Assembly (NCBI RefSeq): GCF_003050935.1
Contig: NZ_QAOX01000006.1
Location: forward strand, 247,081 to 311,080
Direction: 5' to 3'
DNA length: 64,000 bases
DNA from: Luteibacter sp. OK325
GTDB taxonomy: Bacteria > Pseudomonadota > Gammaproteobacteria > Xanthomonadales > Rhodanobacteraceae
The notes below the pieces were generated by a model. The model made no database searches and was not told where the DNA came from. It saw nothing but the letters and a program-made list of their open reading frames with translations. The position numbers and the translations under genes are program-made. Positions 34,826 to 46,143 of the stretch are shown piece by piece. Positions within the stretch are counted from its first letter, which is position 1; every line of letters starts with the position of its first letter.

Positions 34826-36118
34826 TCAGGCTGCGTCGCCGCCCTCGCCCGCGATCCGCTGCTGCAGGTTTCCGCGGTAGATGAGATACGGCTCGGCCTG
34901 GCCATCGATCACGGCATCGTCGACCACGACCTTGCTGACATGTTCCAGCGAGGGCAGTTCGAACATCGTGTCGAGCAGCACCTGTTCGAGAATGGTACGC
35001 AGTCCACGTGCACCGGTCTTGCGCTTGAGCGCGCGACGGGCGATGGCGGACAGGGCCTCCGGGCGGAACTCCAGCTCGGCGCCTTCCATGTCAAACAGCT
35101 TCTTGAACTGCTTGGTGACCGCGTTCTTCGGCTCGGTGAGAATCTGCACGAGGGCAGCCTCATCGAGTTCGTCGAGCGTGGCGACCACCGGCAGGCGGCC
35201 GACGAACTCGGGAATCAGACCGAAACGGACGAGATCCGCCGGCTCGACTTCCGAAAGCATCTTGCCGACGTTCTCCGTACGTTCTTTCGAACGGACTTCG
35301 GCGCCGAAGCCGATGCCCGTGGTCTCGGAACGCTGCTGGATGACTTTCTCCAGGCCCGAGAACGCACCACCGCAGATGAACAGGATATTGCGAGTGTCCA
35401 CCTGCAGGAATTCCTGCTGCGGATGCTTGCGGCCACCCTGCGGCGGCACCGAGGCGAGTGTGCCCTCAATGAGCTTGAGCAGGGCCTGCTGCACGCCTTC
35501 GCCGGAAACGTCGCGGGTGATCGACGGGTTCTCGCTTTTACGCGAGATCTTGTCGATTTCGTCGATGTAGACGATACCGCTCTGCGCTTTCTCGACGTCG
35601 TAGTCGCACTTCTGCAGAAGCTTCTGAATGATGTTCTCGACATCCTCACCGACATAGCCCGCCTCGGTGAGAGTCGTGGCATCGGCGATCGTGAACGGCA
35701 CGTTGAGCAGGCGCGCCAGCGTTTCAGCCAGCAGCGTCTTGCCCGAACCGGTCGGACCGATCAGGAGGATATTGGATTTGCCGAGCTCGACCTCGTCGTT
35801 CTTCTGGCGCGATTCAATGCGCTTGTAGTGGTTGTAGACCGCGACGGACAACGCCTTTTTGGCGCGCGTCTGGCCGACCACGTACTGGTCGAGGGCATCC
35901 ATGATTTCGCGGGGCTTGGGAAGTTGGGTCCGGCCGGAGGCCGCCTTCTCTTCCAGTTCCTCGCGGATGATGTCGTTGCACAGCTCAACGCATTCGTCGC
36001 AGATGAACACGCTGGGGCCGGCGATCAGCTTGCGCACTTCATGCTGGCTCTTGCCGCAGAAGGAGCAGTAAAGAATCTTGCCGCCGTCGTTGGAACGGCT
36101 CTGCCGCTCGTCGCTCAT
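34826..36118 (-). CDS. clpX: ATP-dependent Clp protease ATP-binding subunit ClpX
   Basis: Starting at ATG 36118 gives 430 residues. The N-terminal zinc domain has four cysteines ('[11 protein letters not shown]', '[10 protein letters not shown]'). The AAA+ core has Walker A GPTGSGKT, '[11 protein letters not shown]' and the pore/sensor motifs. ClpX unfolds tagged proteins and feeds them to ClpP. The clpP gene lies immediately upstream (105 bases), and the tig-clpP-clpX order is the conserved one. Confidence 0.98.
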   Translation of the reverse strand: MSDERQSRSNDGGKILYCSFCGKSQHEVRKLIAGPSVFICDECVELCNDIIREELEEKAASGRTQLPKPREIMDALDQYVVGQTRAKKALSVAVYNHYKRIESRQKNDEVELGKSNILLIGPTGSGKTLLAETLARLLNVPFTIADATTLTEAGYVGEDVENIIQKLLQKCDYDVEKAQSGIVYIDEIDKISRKSENPSITRDVSGEGVQQALLKLIEGTLASVPPQGGRKHPQQEFLQVDTRNILFICGGAFSGLEKVIQQRSETTGIGFGAEVRSKERTENVGKMLSEVEPADLVRFGLIPEFVGRLPVVATLDELDEAALVQILTEPKNAVTKQFKKLFDMEGAELEFRPEALSAIARRALKRKTGARGLRTILEQVLLDTMFELPSLEHVSKVVVDDAVIDGQAEPYLIYRGNLQQRIAGEGGDAA

Positions 36119-36223
36119 GCTTTGGGCCCTACTGAGAATCCAGGTACGCTTTGAGAATAGCACAGCACTTCGCCCCTGGAATCAGGAGCGAAGTGCCGGT
36201 TTTCACAAGCGAAAACGTTCAAA

Positions 36224-36856
36224 TCAAGCTGAACGGACGGTGTCGACCGTGCGCTTTTCGGGAATCGAGTCGATCAGGCCATAGGCCTGGGCCTCGGCGC
36301 CACTCATGAAGCGGTCGCGCTCGGTATCCCGGGCGATCTCGTCGACCGTCTTGCCACTGTGGTGGGCAAGGATGGCGTTGAGACGCTCGCGCATGGTCAG
36401 AATTTCACGGGCGTGAATCTCAATGTCCGTGGCCTGACCCGAGATGCCGCCAGCCCAGGGCTGGTGGATCATGATGCGCGAATGCGGCAGCGAGTAACGC
36501 TTGCCCGCCGCACCTGCCGCCAGCAACAGGGCGCCCATGGAGGCGGCCTGGCCGATGCACATGGTGCTGACGTCCGGCTTGACGAACTGCATGGTGTCGT
36601 AGATCGCCATGCCGGCCGTGACCGAGCCGCCCGGGCTGTTGATGTACAGGTTGATGTCCTTGTCCGGATTTTCCGACTCAAGGAACAGCAGCTGGGCGAC
36701 GATCACATTGGCCATGTAATCGTCGACCGGCCCCACGGCGAAGATGATGCGCTCCTTGAGGAGACGCGAGTAGATATCGTACGAACGCTCACCGCGTGAG
36801 GTCTGTTCGACGACGATGGGCACCAGGTTGAGGTTCTGGATCGGAGCCATGGACAT
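36224..36856 (-). CDS. clpP: ATP-dependent Clp protease proteolytic subunit
   Basis: The frame is open to 36913, but ATG 36856 has AAGGAG eight bases upstream; 210 residues. The Ser-His-Asp triad is visible in '[14 protein letters not shown]' (Ser), '[10 protein letters not shown]' (His) and 'TERDRFMS' (Asp). It assembles as a tetradecamer docked to ClpX. It follows tig by 49 bases and is probably in the same operon. Confidence 0.98.
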   Translation of the reverse strand: MSMAPIQNLNLVPIVVEQTSRGERSYDIYSRLLKERIIFAVGPVDDYMANVIVAQLLFLESENPDKDINLYINSPGGSVTAGMAIYDTMQFVKPDVSTMCIGQAASMGALLLAAGAAGKRYSLPHSRIMIHQPWAGGISGQATDIEIHAREILTMRERLNAILAHHSGKTVDEIARDTERDRFMSGAEAQAYGLIDSIPEKRTVDTVRSA

Positions 36857-36905
36857 GCGGTCTCTCCTTCGTGTGGGGCCCGGCAGTTGCAAGTGACCGA
36901 TGCGA

Positions 36906-38198
36906 TTAGGCACCGATCGGGCGCATCACCTCGTCGAAGCTCAGTTCCTGGTCGGTGGATTTGGCGTTATCCGCCACCCACTCAGCCACCTGATCTTCCA
37001 TCACGCGGTTCTGCAGTCCCGACATCAGTTGGGGATCGCCGTTATACAGTTCAATGACCTTCTCCGGTTCTTCATAGGTCGAAGCGATCGCGGAAAGCAT
37101 TTCCGCCATGCGCTTGCGATCGAGCCGGATCTCATTCTTGCGTGCGATTTCACCCATCAGCAGTGCGGCGAGCACGCGCTTGCGAGCAAACGGAGTGGCC
37201 TCGGCGACCATCTGCGGGCTCGGCTCCTGGCCGCGCGGCAGGTTGCCGGCGGCAAGGCTGCGCGCTTCGGCATCGGCCATCAGCTCCGGTACGTCGAGCT
37301 CGGGGAAGGCGTTGGCCAGCTTCTCGGCGACTTCGGACTTCAGGCGAGCCATGACGGAGGCCTTGAGCTCGCGCTCGAGGTTGGCACGGACTTCCTTGCG
37401 GAAGGTCTCGATGTCGCCGTCGGCCACGCCGAACAGCTGCACGAACTCGGCGTCGATGGTCGGCAGGTTCGGCTCCTGCACCTTGACGATCTTGAAGGTG
37501 ACCTTGGCGGTCTTGCCGGCGAGCTCCGGATTACGGAAGTCTTCCGGGAAAGCCACGTCCTGGACCAGGTCTTCGCCGGCCGAGCGGCCGGTAAGGGCCT
37601 CGTCGAGCGCCTTGAACAGGGTGCCCGAGCCGAGCACGCTACCAGCGCGCTCCAGGCCTTCGGTCGGGAAACGGTAGTCGCCGGCTTCAGCGGCGTACTC
37701 GAACATGACGAAGTCGCCGTCCTTGGAGGCGCGATCTACTTCGTCGAAGCTACGACGCTGCGTGCGAAGGGTTTCGATCATCTTGTCGATGTCGGTGTCC
37801 TTCACTTCGGCCTTCGGACGGGCGATTTCGAGCGCCGCGACGTCGATGGCCGGGAACTCCGGCATGATCTCGAAAGTCGCGGTGTAGGCGATTTCACCAT
37901 TCTCGGGATTGCCCGTGGTGTCCACCGCCGGGTTCGCGATCGGCTGGAGCTTTTCCTGCTCGACGGCCTGGCGCAGGGTGCTGCCGATCAGCTCGGACAG
38001 CGCCTCGCCACGGACCTGCGCGCCGAAGCGCTGCTTGATCACGTTGGTGGGAACCTTGCCGGGACGGAAGCCCTTCAGACGCACCGTGCGACCCATCTCC
38101 GCGATGCGCTGGCTGACCTGCGACTCGAGGCGCTCAGCCGGAAACTTCACCGTGAGCTTGCGCCCGAGCTTGCCGACATTCTCAACCGAAACCTGCAT
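36906..38198 (-). CDS. tig: Trigger factor (ribosome-associated chaperone/PPIase)
   Basis: ATG 38198 with AGGAGAG upstream gives 430 residues ('[17 protein letters not shown]'). The ribosome-binding motif is '[18 protein letters not shown]' in the N-domain, a FKBP-like PPIase insert starts near residue 150 ('[18 protein letters not shown]'), and a helical C-domain follows. It binds nascent chains at the ribosomal exit. First gene of the tig-clpP-clpX series. Confidence 0.97.
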   Translation of the reverse strand: MQVSVENVGKLGRKLTVKFPAERLESQVSQRIAEMGRTVRLKGFRPGKVPTNVIKQRFGAQVRGEALSELIGSTLRQAVEQEKLQPIANPAVDTTGNPENGEIAYTATFEIMPEFPAIDVAALEIARPKAEVKDTDIDKMIETLRTQRRSFDEVDRASKDGDFVMFEYAAEAGDYRFPTEGLERAGSVLGSGTLFKALDEALTGRSAGEDLVQDVAFPEDFRNPELAGKTAKVTFKIVKVQEPNLPTIDAEFVQLFGVADGDIETFRKEVRANLERELKASVMARLKSEVAEKLANAFPELDVPELMADAEARSLAAGNLPRGQEPSPQMVAEATPFARKRVLAALLMGEIARKNEIRLDRKRMAEMLSAIASTYEEPEKVIELYNGDPQLMSGLQNRVMEDQVAEWVADNAKSTDQELSFDEVMRPIGA

Positions 38199-38299
38199 GA
38201 CCTCTCCTGAAACCACCACGAGTCGTGGCGCGATGGGGTGAAAAACCCCGCAAATGACTGCCCATTCTACGTTTTGCCCCTCTACCGCCGCAACAGGCG

Positions 38300-38734
38300 T
38301 CAGCCGGGGGTCCAGCGCCTCGGACCGCCACCATCAGCCGCCAGCGCATCGCCCGGATTGGCCAGGGCACACGCCGTAAGCGAAAGGCAGCCGCAGCCGA
38401 TGCATTCGGTCAGTTTTTCCTTCAGATTCATCAGCTGATTGATCCGATCCTCAAGCTCGTCCTGCCATGCCGCCGACATTTTCGCCCATTCCTCACGGCT
38501 GGGCGTCCGCTCGTCCGGCAGGGTGGAAAACGCCCGCCGTACGGCCTCCAGCGGGATGCCGACCCGCTGGGCCACCCGGATGACCGCGATCCGGCGGAGC
38601 ACGTCGCTTGCGTAGCGCCGCTGATTCCCCGACGTTCGCAGGCTCTGGATCAGCCCTTTTCGTTCATAGAAGTGCAGAGCCGAAACCGCCACACCCGCGC
38701 GTCGTGCCGCCTCGCCTACGCTCAATTCCCGCAT
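38300..38734 (-). CDS. soxR: Redox-sensitive transcriptional activator SoxR
   Basis: A 144-residue MerR-family protein: the HTH 'SVGEAARRAGVAVSALHFYE', 'RRYASDVLRRIAVIRVAQRV', a dimer helix, and the [2Fe-2S] cluster motif CIGCGCLSLTAC. Oxidation of the cluster by redox-cycling compounds turns on the target promoter. There is no soxS; in non-enteric bacteria SoxR directly controls exporters and oxidases. A perfect SoxR-type palindrome separates it from the divergent MFS gene. Confidence 0.95.
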   Translation of the reverse strand: MRELSVGEAARRAGVAVSALHFYERKGLIQSLRTSGNQRRYASDVLRRIAVIRVAQRVGIPLEAVRRAFSTLPDERTPSREEWAKMSAAWQDELEDRINQLMNLKEKLTECIGCGCLSLTACALANPGDALAADGGGPRRWTPG

Positions 38735-38739
38735 CGCTT

Positions 38740-38761
38740 GACCTCAACCAAAGTTGAGGTC
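38740..38761. promoter_or_regulatory. SoxR-type operator/promoter
   Basis: GACCTCAAC and GTTGAGGTC form a perfect 9-bp inverted repeat around CAAA, six bases upstream of the soxR start. The core CCTCAA-N6-TTGAGG matches the known SoxR box. A TTGACC (-35, 38738-38743) and CATCCT (-10, about 38763) with a 19-base spacer face the MFS gene, the overlong spacing typical of SoxR-activated promoters. Confidence 0.85.
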
Positions 38762-38826
38762 CCATCCTGCTCGCCCCAGGCACCGCACGCAAGCGTGCGA
38801 AACTCCCCACCCCCAAGGAAGAAAGA

Positions 38827-40212
38827 ATGAACGTGGGCATGTCGAACCCAGACCTTACCCAGCCCGCGGCGACTCCCCGCGCCGAGGGCATCCTCTCCCC
38901 GACCTACCGCGCCGCAACGATCGGCATGGTCGCGCTGATCTCCCTGCTCGCCTTCGAGGCGCTGGCCGTGACCACGGCCATGCCGACGGTCGCGCGCGAG
39001 CTGGACGGCCTTCGCCTCTACGCCCTGGCCTTCGGCGGCCTTCTCGCGACCAGCGTCATCGGCATGGCCCTCTCGGGGCGCTGGAGCGACCGTAAAGGCC
39101 CGGCCCCGGCCGTCTGGACCGGCCTGCTCGGCTTCGTGGCCGGCCTGCTGATCGCGGGTTTCGCCCACGACATGCCGACGCTGATCATCGGCCGTCTCGT
39201 CCAGGGCCTCGGGGCGGGCTGCCTGTCGCCTGCGCTCTATGTGATCGTCGCGCGCCTCTACCCGGAATCACTTCGGCCGAAGGTGTTCGCCTCGTTCTCG
39301 GCGGGCTGGGTGCTGCCGGCACTGATCGGTCCCGCCATCAGCGGCGCCATTGTCGAGCACTTCGGCTGGCGCTGGGTGTTCCTCGCGGTTCCCTTGCTTG
39401 CCCTGCCTGCCGCGGCGGCCCTCCGCGGCGCGCTCAACTCCCTCGCAGCGCCGACACATGTGCAGGAAGACAAGCCGGGACGCATGGTCAACGCGATCGG
39501 TGCTGCGGTCGGCACCTGCCTGCTTTTCATTGCCGGACAGGAACGCGGCTGGGCGGCAGTGGTGAGCTTCATCTCCGCCGTAACCATCCTTTTCGTCTGC
39601 GGCCACCGCCTGCTTCCTGCGGGAACACTGCGTGCGGCGCGCGGACTGCCTGCCGTTATCGCACTGCGTGGCGTGGCCGCTTCTGCCTTCTTCGGCGCCG
39701 AAGCTTTTCTCCCCTTGGTGTTTTCGACGCAGCACGGCCTGTCACCCACCTGGTCGGGCCTCGCTATCAGCGTCGGCGCGATCGGATGGTTCTCAGGCTC
39801 GTGGTACCAGGGACACTACGCGGCCATCTCCCGGCAGGCACTTCTCACGCGAGGCACCGCACTCATGGTGCTCGGCGTCGTCACCGCATCGCTCGCCACG
39901 TTTCCGTGGATGCCCGTGTACGCGGCTGTGTTGGGCTGGCTGTTGACCGGCCTCGGCATGGGCATGCTCTACGGCACCGTCGCCATTCTCGCACTTTCCA
40001 TGTCGGGTGAACACGAGCAAGGCAGCAACAGCTCGGCGTTGCAGCTGTGTGAATCATTGATGGTCGCAACGACACTGGCGATAGGCGGCACGCTGTTCGC
40101 TGCGCTGTTGAACGTGTCGCATACCGCGGCGTTTGTGGCGAACTTTGCGATTACGGTGGTGCTTGCCGTTTTGGGAACAATCGTAGCCCGTCGAACACAG
40201 ACACCTACCTGA
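38827..40212 (+). CDS. MFS drug/metabolite exporter, probable SoxR target
   Basis: A 461-residue inner-membrane protein with 12-14 hydrophobic segments. The DHA-type signatures are 'TTAMPTVARELDG', motif A-like 'GRWSDRKGP' and motif C-like 'LPALIGPAISGAIVEH'. Such proteins export toxic or redox-active small molecules with proton antiport. The divergent soxR gene and the SoxR-type palindrome upstream suggest it pumps out a redox-cycling compound. The substrate is unknown. Confidence 0.9.
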   Translation: MNVGMSNPDLTQPAATPRAEGILSPTYRAATIGMVALISLLAFEALAVTTAMPTVARELDGLRLYALAFGGLLATSVIGMALSGRWSDRKGPAPAVWTGLLGFVAGLLIAGFAHDMPTLIIGRLVQGLGAGCLSPALYVIVARLYPESLRPKVFASFSAGWVLPALIGPAISGAIVEHFGWRWVFLAVPLLALPAAAALRGALNSLAAPTHVQEDKPGRMVNAIGAAVGTCLLFIAGQERGWAAVVSFISAVTILFVCGHRLLPAGTLRAARGLPAVIALRGVAASAFFGAEAFLPLVFSTQHGLSPTWSGLAISVGAIGWFSGSWYQGHYAAISRQALLTRGTALMVLGVVTASLATFPWMPVYAAVLGWLLTGLGMGMLYGTVAILALSMSGEHEQGSNSSALQLCESLMVATTLAIGGTLFAALLNVSHTAAFVANFAITVVLAVLGTIVARRTQTPT

Positions 40213-40345
40213 TCGCCTCGTCGCGAAGGTGATGTGACCCTGGGCTTTTTAGTGACATTGGCTGACAGCGCTGCGTATGCCGCCTCTCTAACCTTGCATG
40301 CACCCATCCCGGACGAAATCGCCGGTGCTACGCTTGGAGTACGCA

Positions 40346-40543
40346 ATGCCCGCCATGCCACCGCCGGCCCAGCCGGAGACGATACCTATGATCGACGACG
40401 AGCGAGAGAAGCTCCGCGCGGAAATCCGCAAGATCACTGCCGAGACCATGAAGATCAACGCAGAGGCGCGTTGGTATCCTTACGTGGCAGTTGCCGGAAC
40501 CTTCGCTGCGGCTCTTGGCCTCTTGAAGCTGCTGGGATCCTGA
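40346..40543 (+). CDS. Small single-pass membrane protein, 65 aa
   Basis: ATG 40346 is preceded by GGAG at good distance. A charged helix ('DDEREKLRAEIRKITAETMK') leads into a C-terminal membrane segment ('YPYVAVAGTFAAALGLLKLL'). Short proteins with this 'EIRKLxAET.K.NAEARWYP' layout occur widely in Burkholderia and Xanthomonas and are often phage-associated. Function unknown. It lies in a strip of small genes between the MFS gene and tRNA-Leu. Confidence 0.65.
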   Translation: MPAMPPPAQPETIPMIDDEREKLRAEIRKITAETMKINAEARWYPYVAVAGTFAAALGLLKLLGS

Positions 40544-40566
40544 CCCGCGGAGACTACGAAAATTCT

Positions 40567-41100
40567 TCATGCAGTCTTTTCTTTCGCCCCCGGCCCGCAA
40601 AGAAAGTAAAACGCCGGAACCAGGTAGAAGATCAGAAGGTGGCCCGACCACATGCGGGCCTGCCACACCAGGTAGTCGCGATACTCTCCATCGCTGAGTC
40701 TTCGCGAGGCGCCTGACGCGTAAGCGACAGCGTGGCCGTCCGACAGGTTCACCTTGTAGCCGTGGCCGACCAGGCCCCAGACGAAGTTGATAGCGACATA
40801 GATGGCACACACGCCTATCGCGACGCGTGCCCACGGCGGCATCCCAGCAACGATTCGCGAGTTCGATACCCCACCGATCCGGCCGTCACTCGCGTCACGA
40901 ATCATCGGCATGAACACGAGAAATGCGCCGGCAAACAGAGAAAACGAAAGCGGGCAGCCCGCCCAGGATTCCGCTGGAGTCGGTAGATGAAGAATGGTTC
41001 GCACGTGGATGGACAGCGCGACACAAAAGCCAGCCAGGGCCGCAACCCCGGCAACTCTTGACCACCACAATCTCACCCCGCTCCCCTGCACTGAATTCAA
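40567..41100 (-). CDS. Hypothetical polytopic membrane protein, 177 aa
   Basis: Four hydrophobic segments are visible: 'VAGVAALAGFCVALSIHV' near the N-terminus, 'LSFSLFAGAFLVFMPMI', 'VAIGVCAIYVAINFVWGLV' and a C-terminal 'GHLLIFYLVPAFYFLCG'. Between the third and fourth is a polar loop of about 35 residues ('GASRRLSDGEYRDYLVWQAR'). I do not recognise a family. It converges on the small membrane protein gene and lies downstream of the SnoaL-like gene. Confidence 0.7.
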   Translation of the reverse strand: MNSVQGSGVRLWWSRVAGVAALAGFCVALSIHVRTILHLPTPAESWAGCPLSFSLFAGAFLVFMPMIRDASDGRIGGVSNSRIVAGMPPWARVAIGVCAIYVAINFVWGLVGHGYKVNLSDGHAVAYASGASRRLSDGEYRDYLVWQARMWSGHLLIFYLVPAFYFLCGPGAKEKTA

Positions 41101-41133
41101 GGCGACTATCCTTCCGTGACCCTTCGGGTCGGA

Positions 41134-41508
41134 TTACTGGGAAACGTTCTTGAGTTCGGAGGGACCGACGATATCGAAGCGTTGCACCCGGCCATCCTTT
41201 ACGTGAAACGCGTGGCGGATGACTTCGTCCAGAAGCATCTGACCCTGAAGATCGCGCACGACCTGGCGCACTTCAACGATCGTCGCACCATCGGCGCCTC
41301 GAGCGACGCTCAGCGGCTCGACTGACGGGTCAATGACCGACCACTGGTAGGTCCAGTATTCCCGGACGGCATCGCGCCCGTGGACGTGGGTCCCTTCCAT
41401 GCCGTTAGCCCAGGCTACGTCGTCGGCCAAGGCGGCAAGGACCGCCTCGATATCCCTCCGATTGAACCCTTCGTACAGGCGGCGAACGAGCTGCTCGTCA
41501 CTGGTCAT
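41134..41508 (-). CDS. SnoaL/NTF2-like domain protein
   Basis: ATG 41508 gives 124 residues; the upstream extension of the frame runs into the tRNA gene and is not coding. The fold is shown by 'QLVRRLYEGFNRRDIEAVLA', 'LADDVAWANGMEGTHVHGRD', 'YWTYQWSV' and 'IRHAFHVKDGRVQRFDI', a cone-shaped alpha+beta barrel that binds small hydrophobic ligands. Members range from isomerases to proteins without catalysis, so the function is open. It follows the tRNA-Leu gene on the same strand by 15 bases. Confidence 0.83.
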   Translation of the reverse strand: MTSDEQLVRRLYEGFNRRDIEAVLAALADDVAWANGMEGTHVHGRDAVREYWTYQWSVIDPSVEPLSVARGADGATIVEVRQVVRDLQGQMLLDEVIRHAFHVKDGRVQRFDIVGPSELKNVSQ

Positions 41509-41523
41509 GGTTCGATCCCTGGT

Positions 41524-41608
41524 TGGTGCGAGAGGCGGGACTCGAACCCGCACGGTTTTACCCGTCAGAACCTAAATCTGGTGCGTCTACCAATTCCGCC
41601 ACTCTCGC
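41524..41608 (-). tRNA. tRNA-Leu (TAG)
   Basis: An 85-nt gene with encoded CCA, acceptor GCGAGAG/CTCTCGC, anticodon loop TTTAGGT (TAG), the long variable arm of class II tRNAs and T-loop GTTCGAGTC. Confidence 0.95.
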
Positions 41609-41763
41609 TCGCGGCGTCATTCTAGGTCTCGCGCCGCCTCAGGTCTATCGCTGCGGTATGCGCGGATGGATGCGGCCCAGGGGGCGCCGCGAAGCCCAGA
41701 TCAAATGCAGGCCATTTTTCAGAATTTGCGTATTCAATCGAGTCGCGCATACCCCGATCCTGA

Positions 41764-42060
41764 TCCTCCCATCTGCAAGCGGTCGCCCCCGGAAACTATG
41801 TTGTCTCCGCAAACCAGAATTCGGTGCACCGTGGCACGTCGACGTATCGCCTTGACTCCGCAAGCGCGGTCACCAGCGACCTTGTCGTCGATAATCGGTG
41901 CCGCCAGTCGGCCAGCGACCCAACACCTGGTGGGGTCTCCGGCAGCAGCAACGTCTACGTCAACTGCTTTATGCCTTCGGCAGGAACAGCACCCACCAGA
42001 ATGACCACATGCGGCGGCGGCCAATGTGTGCACGATGCAAATTCTTTCAGCATCTTCTGA
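41764..42060 (+). pseudogene. Possible C-terminal remnant of a beta-rich secreted protein
   Basis: After an in-frame stop at 41761 an open stretch reads 'LQAVAPGNYVVSANQNSVHR', then 'STYRLDSASAVTSDLVVDNR', 'SSNVYVNCFMPSAG' and 'TTCGGGQCVHDANSFSIF'. The 'APGNYVVSA...NVYVNC' pattern is that of small extracellular beta-sandwich domains. No start or signal peptide remains (GTG 41824 lacks a ribosome site). The call rests on protein-likeness alone. Confidence 0.3.
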
Positions 42061-42324
42061 TCCGCGAAAGCGGCGATTACTCTGAGATTTTTGAGTCTTC
42101 GAGAGTTCGAGGACGTCGAGTGGCTGACTGGCCGCTCGACGTCGCCCCAGCAGAGTCAGAGGCGCTCTCCGCACGCCCACCCGACTTCACCCGCGTCTCC
42201 GCGCCCGCATGGGGCCGGATCAGCAGACCCGATCCTGGACGACCGTCACGTCGCGGTCTTTTCGGTTTGTCTGGCTTGCCGTTTTCCATCGCTCTGCTCG
42301 CGGAAGAATGAAGGCAAAAAAGAA

Positions 42325-42352
42325 AAGGCGCTTAGGTTTCCCTAAGCGCCTT
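42325..42352 (-). terminator. Terminator of the tRNA cluster
   Basis: AAGGCGCTTAGG and CCTAAGCGCCTT form a 12-bp perfect stem with loop TTTC, then TTTTCTTTTTT-like sequence on the minus strand. It lies 6 bases past the tRNA-Lys CCA end. Confidence 0.9.
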
Positions 42353-42358
42353 CCAAAA

Positions 42359-42434
<76 letters not shown>

Positions 42435-42461
42435 ATTTTGAAACACATCGCACGTTGTAAG

Positions 42462-42539
42462 TGGGGTGGACGATGGGACTCGAACCCACGACATCCGGAA
42501 TCACAATCCGGTACTCTAACCAGCTGAGCTACGCCCACC
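42462..42539 (-). tRNA. tRNA-His (GTG)
   Basis: Encoded CCA, acceptor GTGGGCG/CGTCCAC with the extra G(-1) opposite C73 that marks histidine tRNAs, anticodon loop TTGTGAT (GTG). Confidence 0.95.
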
Positions 42540-42552
42540 ATAAAACACGATC

Positions 42553-42629
42553 TGGCGCGCCCGACAGGAATCGAACCTGCAACCGTCGGCTTAGAAGGCC
42601 GATGCTCTATCCGGTTGAGCTACAGGCGC
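42553..42629 (-). tRNA. tRNA-Arg (TCT)
   Basis: A 77-nt gene with encoded CCA, acceptor GCGCCTG/CGGGCGC (one G-U pair), anticodon loop CTTCTAA (TCT), T-loop GTTCGATTC. Confidence 0.95.
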
Positions 42630-42653
42630 AGGCACTGTACGTAGAACGCCGAC

Positions 42654-42730
42654 TGGTCGGGGCAGAGGGATTCGAACCCCCGACATCCAGCTCCCAAAGC
42701 TGGCGCTCTACCAGACTGAGCTATACCCCG
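42654..42730 (-). tRNA. tRNA-Pro (TGG)
   Basis: A 77-nt gene with encoded CCA, acceptor CGGGGTA/TGCCCCG, anticodon loop TTTGGGA (TGG), T-loop GTTCGAATC. Confidence 0.95.
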
Positions 42731-42840
42731 AAACTTAAAGCACTCACCGATACAACCTGGTGAAGCCTTCAAATGTTACGGGTCTAGCCCAAGCCCGTCA
42801 ATCCGTATGAACACACCACACTTTCAACCGCTTTTAAAGA

Positions 42841-42917
42841 TGGTGCGCCCGGAGAGATTCGAACTCCCGACCACCAAGTTCGTAGCCTGGTACTCTATCC
42901 AACTGAGCTACGGGCGC
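42841..42917 (-). tRNA. tRNA-Arg (ACG)
   Basis: A 77-nt gene with encoded CCA, acceptor GCGCCCG/CGGGCGC, anticodon loop CTACGAA (ACG), T-loop GTTCGAATC. First gene of the five-tRNA minus-strand cluster; 110 bases separate it from tRNA-Pro. Confidence 0.95.
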
Positions 42918-43101
42918 ACACTTTAAACCTTTGACTCGTTGCCTGCCGCTGTGAAGCGTTGGCGCCGTGTCGAGAAGCGGAATTATTCAGATATCGGACG
43001 TGGGCGTCAACACTTTTCTGAAAGTTTTTTTCTCGGATTGGTAACAAATGGGGTGATTGGCCGTCTGAATGCGTCATGGGTGGCTATTCGCGAGCACCCG
43101 T

Positions 43102-43125
43102 TCGCCGATGAATCGGCTCCTACAG
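43102..43125. repeat. Half copy of the palindromic composite repeat
   Basis: TCGCCGATGAATCGGCTCCTACAG, preceded by GCGAGCACCCG, is the right half of the composite element seen whole at 814 and 61806; the left half is missing. It lies in the 260-base gap between tRNA-Arg and ftsH, which holds no gene. Confidence 0.8.
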
Positions 43126-43148
43126 ACGAGCAACAGCTCCTAACGAAG

Positions 43149-43171
43149 AAGGGCGGCCAGTGGCCGCCCTT
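43149..43171 (-). terminator. Terminator of ftsH
   Basis: AAGGGCGGCCA and TGGCCGCCCTT are inverted repeats seven bases past the ftsH stop, followed by CTTCGTTA on the minus strand; the U-tract is weak. Confidence 0.6.
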
Positions 43172-43177
43172 CCCTTC

Positions 43178-45109
<1,932 letters not shown>

Positions 45110-45126
45110 GCGGTGTTCTCGCCAGG

Positions 45127-45756
45127 TTACCGGGACGCCGGCTTGAGGCCGGTCGCCAGTGCATACACCTCCGCCGAACGTGCGCGGGAGGCTTTCGGTT
45201 TACGCATCGTCACGCGACTGAAGTCAGTGCGCAAGTTCTTAAGGTACTCGTCGAACCCCACGCCCTGGAACAATTTCACCAGGAATGAACCACCCGGCTT
45301 GAGCCAGCTGAGACTGAACTCCCGAGCCAGGTCACAAAGGTCCATCGCGCGGATCTGATCGGCCAGTGCCACACCCGACATATTGGGGGCCATGTCCGAC
45401 AGGACAAGATCGACCTTCTGGCCACCGAGCATGGACTCCAGCTCGTGAAGAACGGATTCTTCGCGGAAATCGCCCTGCATGAACTCGACGCCGGCCAGGC
45501 TGGCCATCGGCAGGATGTCCATGGCGATGACCCTGCCGGTATCGCCCAGGCGCTGGCGAGCCAGCTGGGACCAGCCGCCCGGGGCGGCGCCGAGGTCGAC
45601 GATGGTCATGCCGGGTTTGATGAGGCGATCGCGCTCGATCAGCTCCTCGAGCTTGTAGATGGCGCGCGAGCGCGCGCCTTCCGCCTGAGCCCTTTTGACG
45701 TAGGGGTCGTCGAAGTGCTCTTTCAGCCACTGGGAGCTGGTCTTGCTGCGTGCCAT
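45127..45756 (-). CDS. rlmE: 23S rRNA (uridine-2'-O)-methyltransferase RlmE (FtsJ/RrmJ)
   Basis: ATG 45756 gives 209 residues; the open frame beyond it (to 46560) runs antisense through yhbY and is not coding. The SAM site is '[20 protein letters not shown]', and the K-D-K-E tetrad is spread over '[11 protein letters not shown]', '[11 protein letters not shown]', 'FLVKLFQG' and '[12 protein letters not shown]'. It methylates U2552 of the ribosomal A-loop. It is divergent from yhbY, as in E. coli. Confidence 0.97.
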   Translation of the reverse strand: MARSKTSSQWLKEHFDDPYVKRAQAEGARSRAIYKLEELIERDRLIKPGMTIVDLGAAPGGWSQLARQRLGDTGRVIAMDILPMASLAGVEFMQGDFREESVLHELESMLGGQKVDLVLSDMAPNMSGVALADQIRAMDLCDLAREFSLSWLKPGGSFLVKLFQGVGFDEYLKNLRTDFSRVTMRKPKASRARSAEVYALATGLKPASR

Positions 45757-45840
45757 GGCTTTCGACCAGAGTCTTAATAAGGAGCGGGCCTTGCATGATA
45801 CCCTTTGACGCCTGTCAGCCGCACATCGAACCTGAACGCA

Positions 45841-46137
45841 ATGTCGCTTTCCCCTACACAGTCCCGCTATCTCCGCAGCATGGCCCACGATCTCAAGCCG
45901 GTCGTCCTGCTTGGTAACAAGGGCGCCACCGAGGCGGTGGCCAAGGAACTCGCCCAGGCCCTGGATATCCACGAGCTGGTCAAGGTCAAGCTCTCCGGAG
46001 GCGACAAGGACGAGCGCCAGGCCCAGATCGACTTCCTGACCAGCCAGACCGGCTCCGAAAAGGTCCAGGAAATCGGCCATATCGTCGTCCTGTTCCGCCG
46101 GAACGAGCAGGACCCGAAGCTCGCCCTGCCCCGGTAA
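45841..46137 (+). CDS. yhbY: YhbY family ribosome-assembly RNA-binding protein
   Basis: ATG 45841 gives 98 residues with the CRM domain: '[20 protein letters not shown]', the signature GNKGATEAV, then '[20 protein letters not shown]' and '[12 protein letters not shown]'. It binds pre-50S particles. Divergent from rlmE-ftsH; followed on the same strand by the Mth938-like and PanE-like genes at 6-7 base spacings, a probable operon. Confidence 0.95.
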   Translation: MSLSPTQSRYLRSMAHDLKPVVLLGNKGATEAVAKELAQALDIHELVKVKLSGGDKDERQAQIDFLTSQTGSEKVQEIGHIVVLFRRNEQDPKLALPR

Positions 46138-46143
46138 CCCGCC

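Larger units (their letters stand above)
41609..42358. other. 750-base gap between tRNA-Leu and the tRNA cluster
   Basis: No intact gene is supported. It contains a possible secreted-protein remnant (41764-42060), a short basic, low-complexity minus-strand frame (42077-42289, without a ribosome site) and the tRNA-cluster terminator at its right end. A gap between tRNA genes is a common landing place for foreign DNA. Confidence 0.6.

Noticed and set aside
31958..36154. A 1398-codon plus-strand open frame
   Set aside because: It is antisense to hupB, lon and clpX, which are unmistakable. Long antisense frames are expected in GC-rich DNA, and the product is Arg/His/Leu-rich low-quality sequence.
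42077..42289. 70-codon basic minus-strand ORF
   Set aside because: No ribosome site and low-complexity product; could be a short disordered protein, but nothing supports it.
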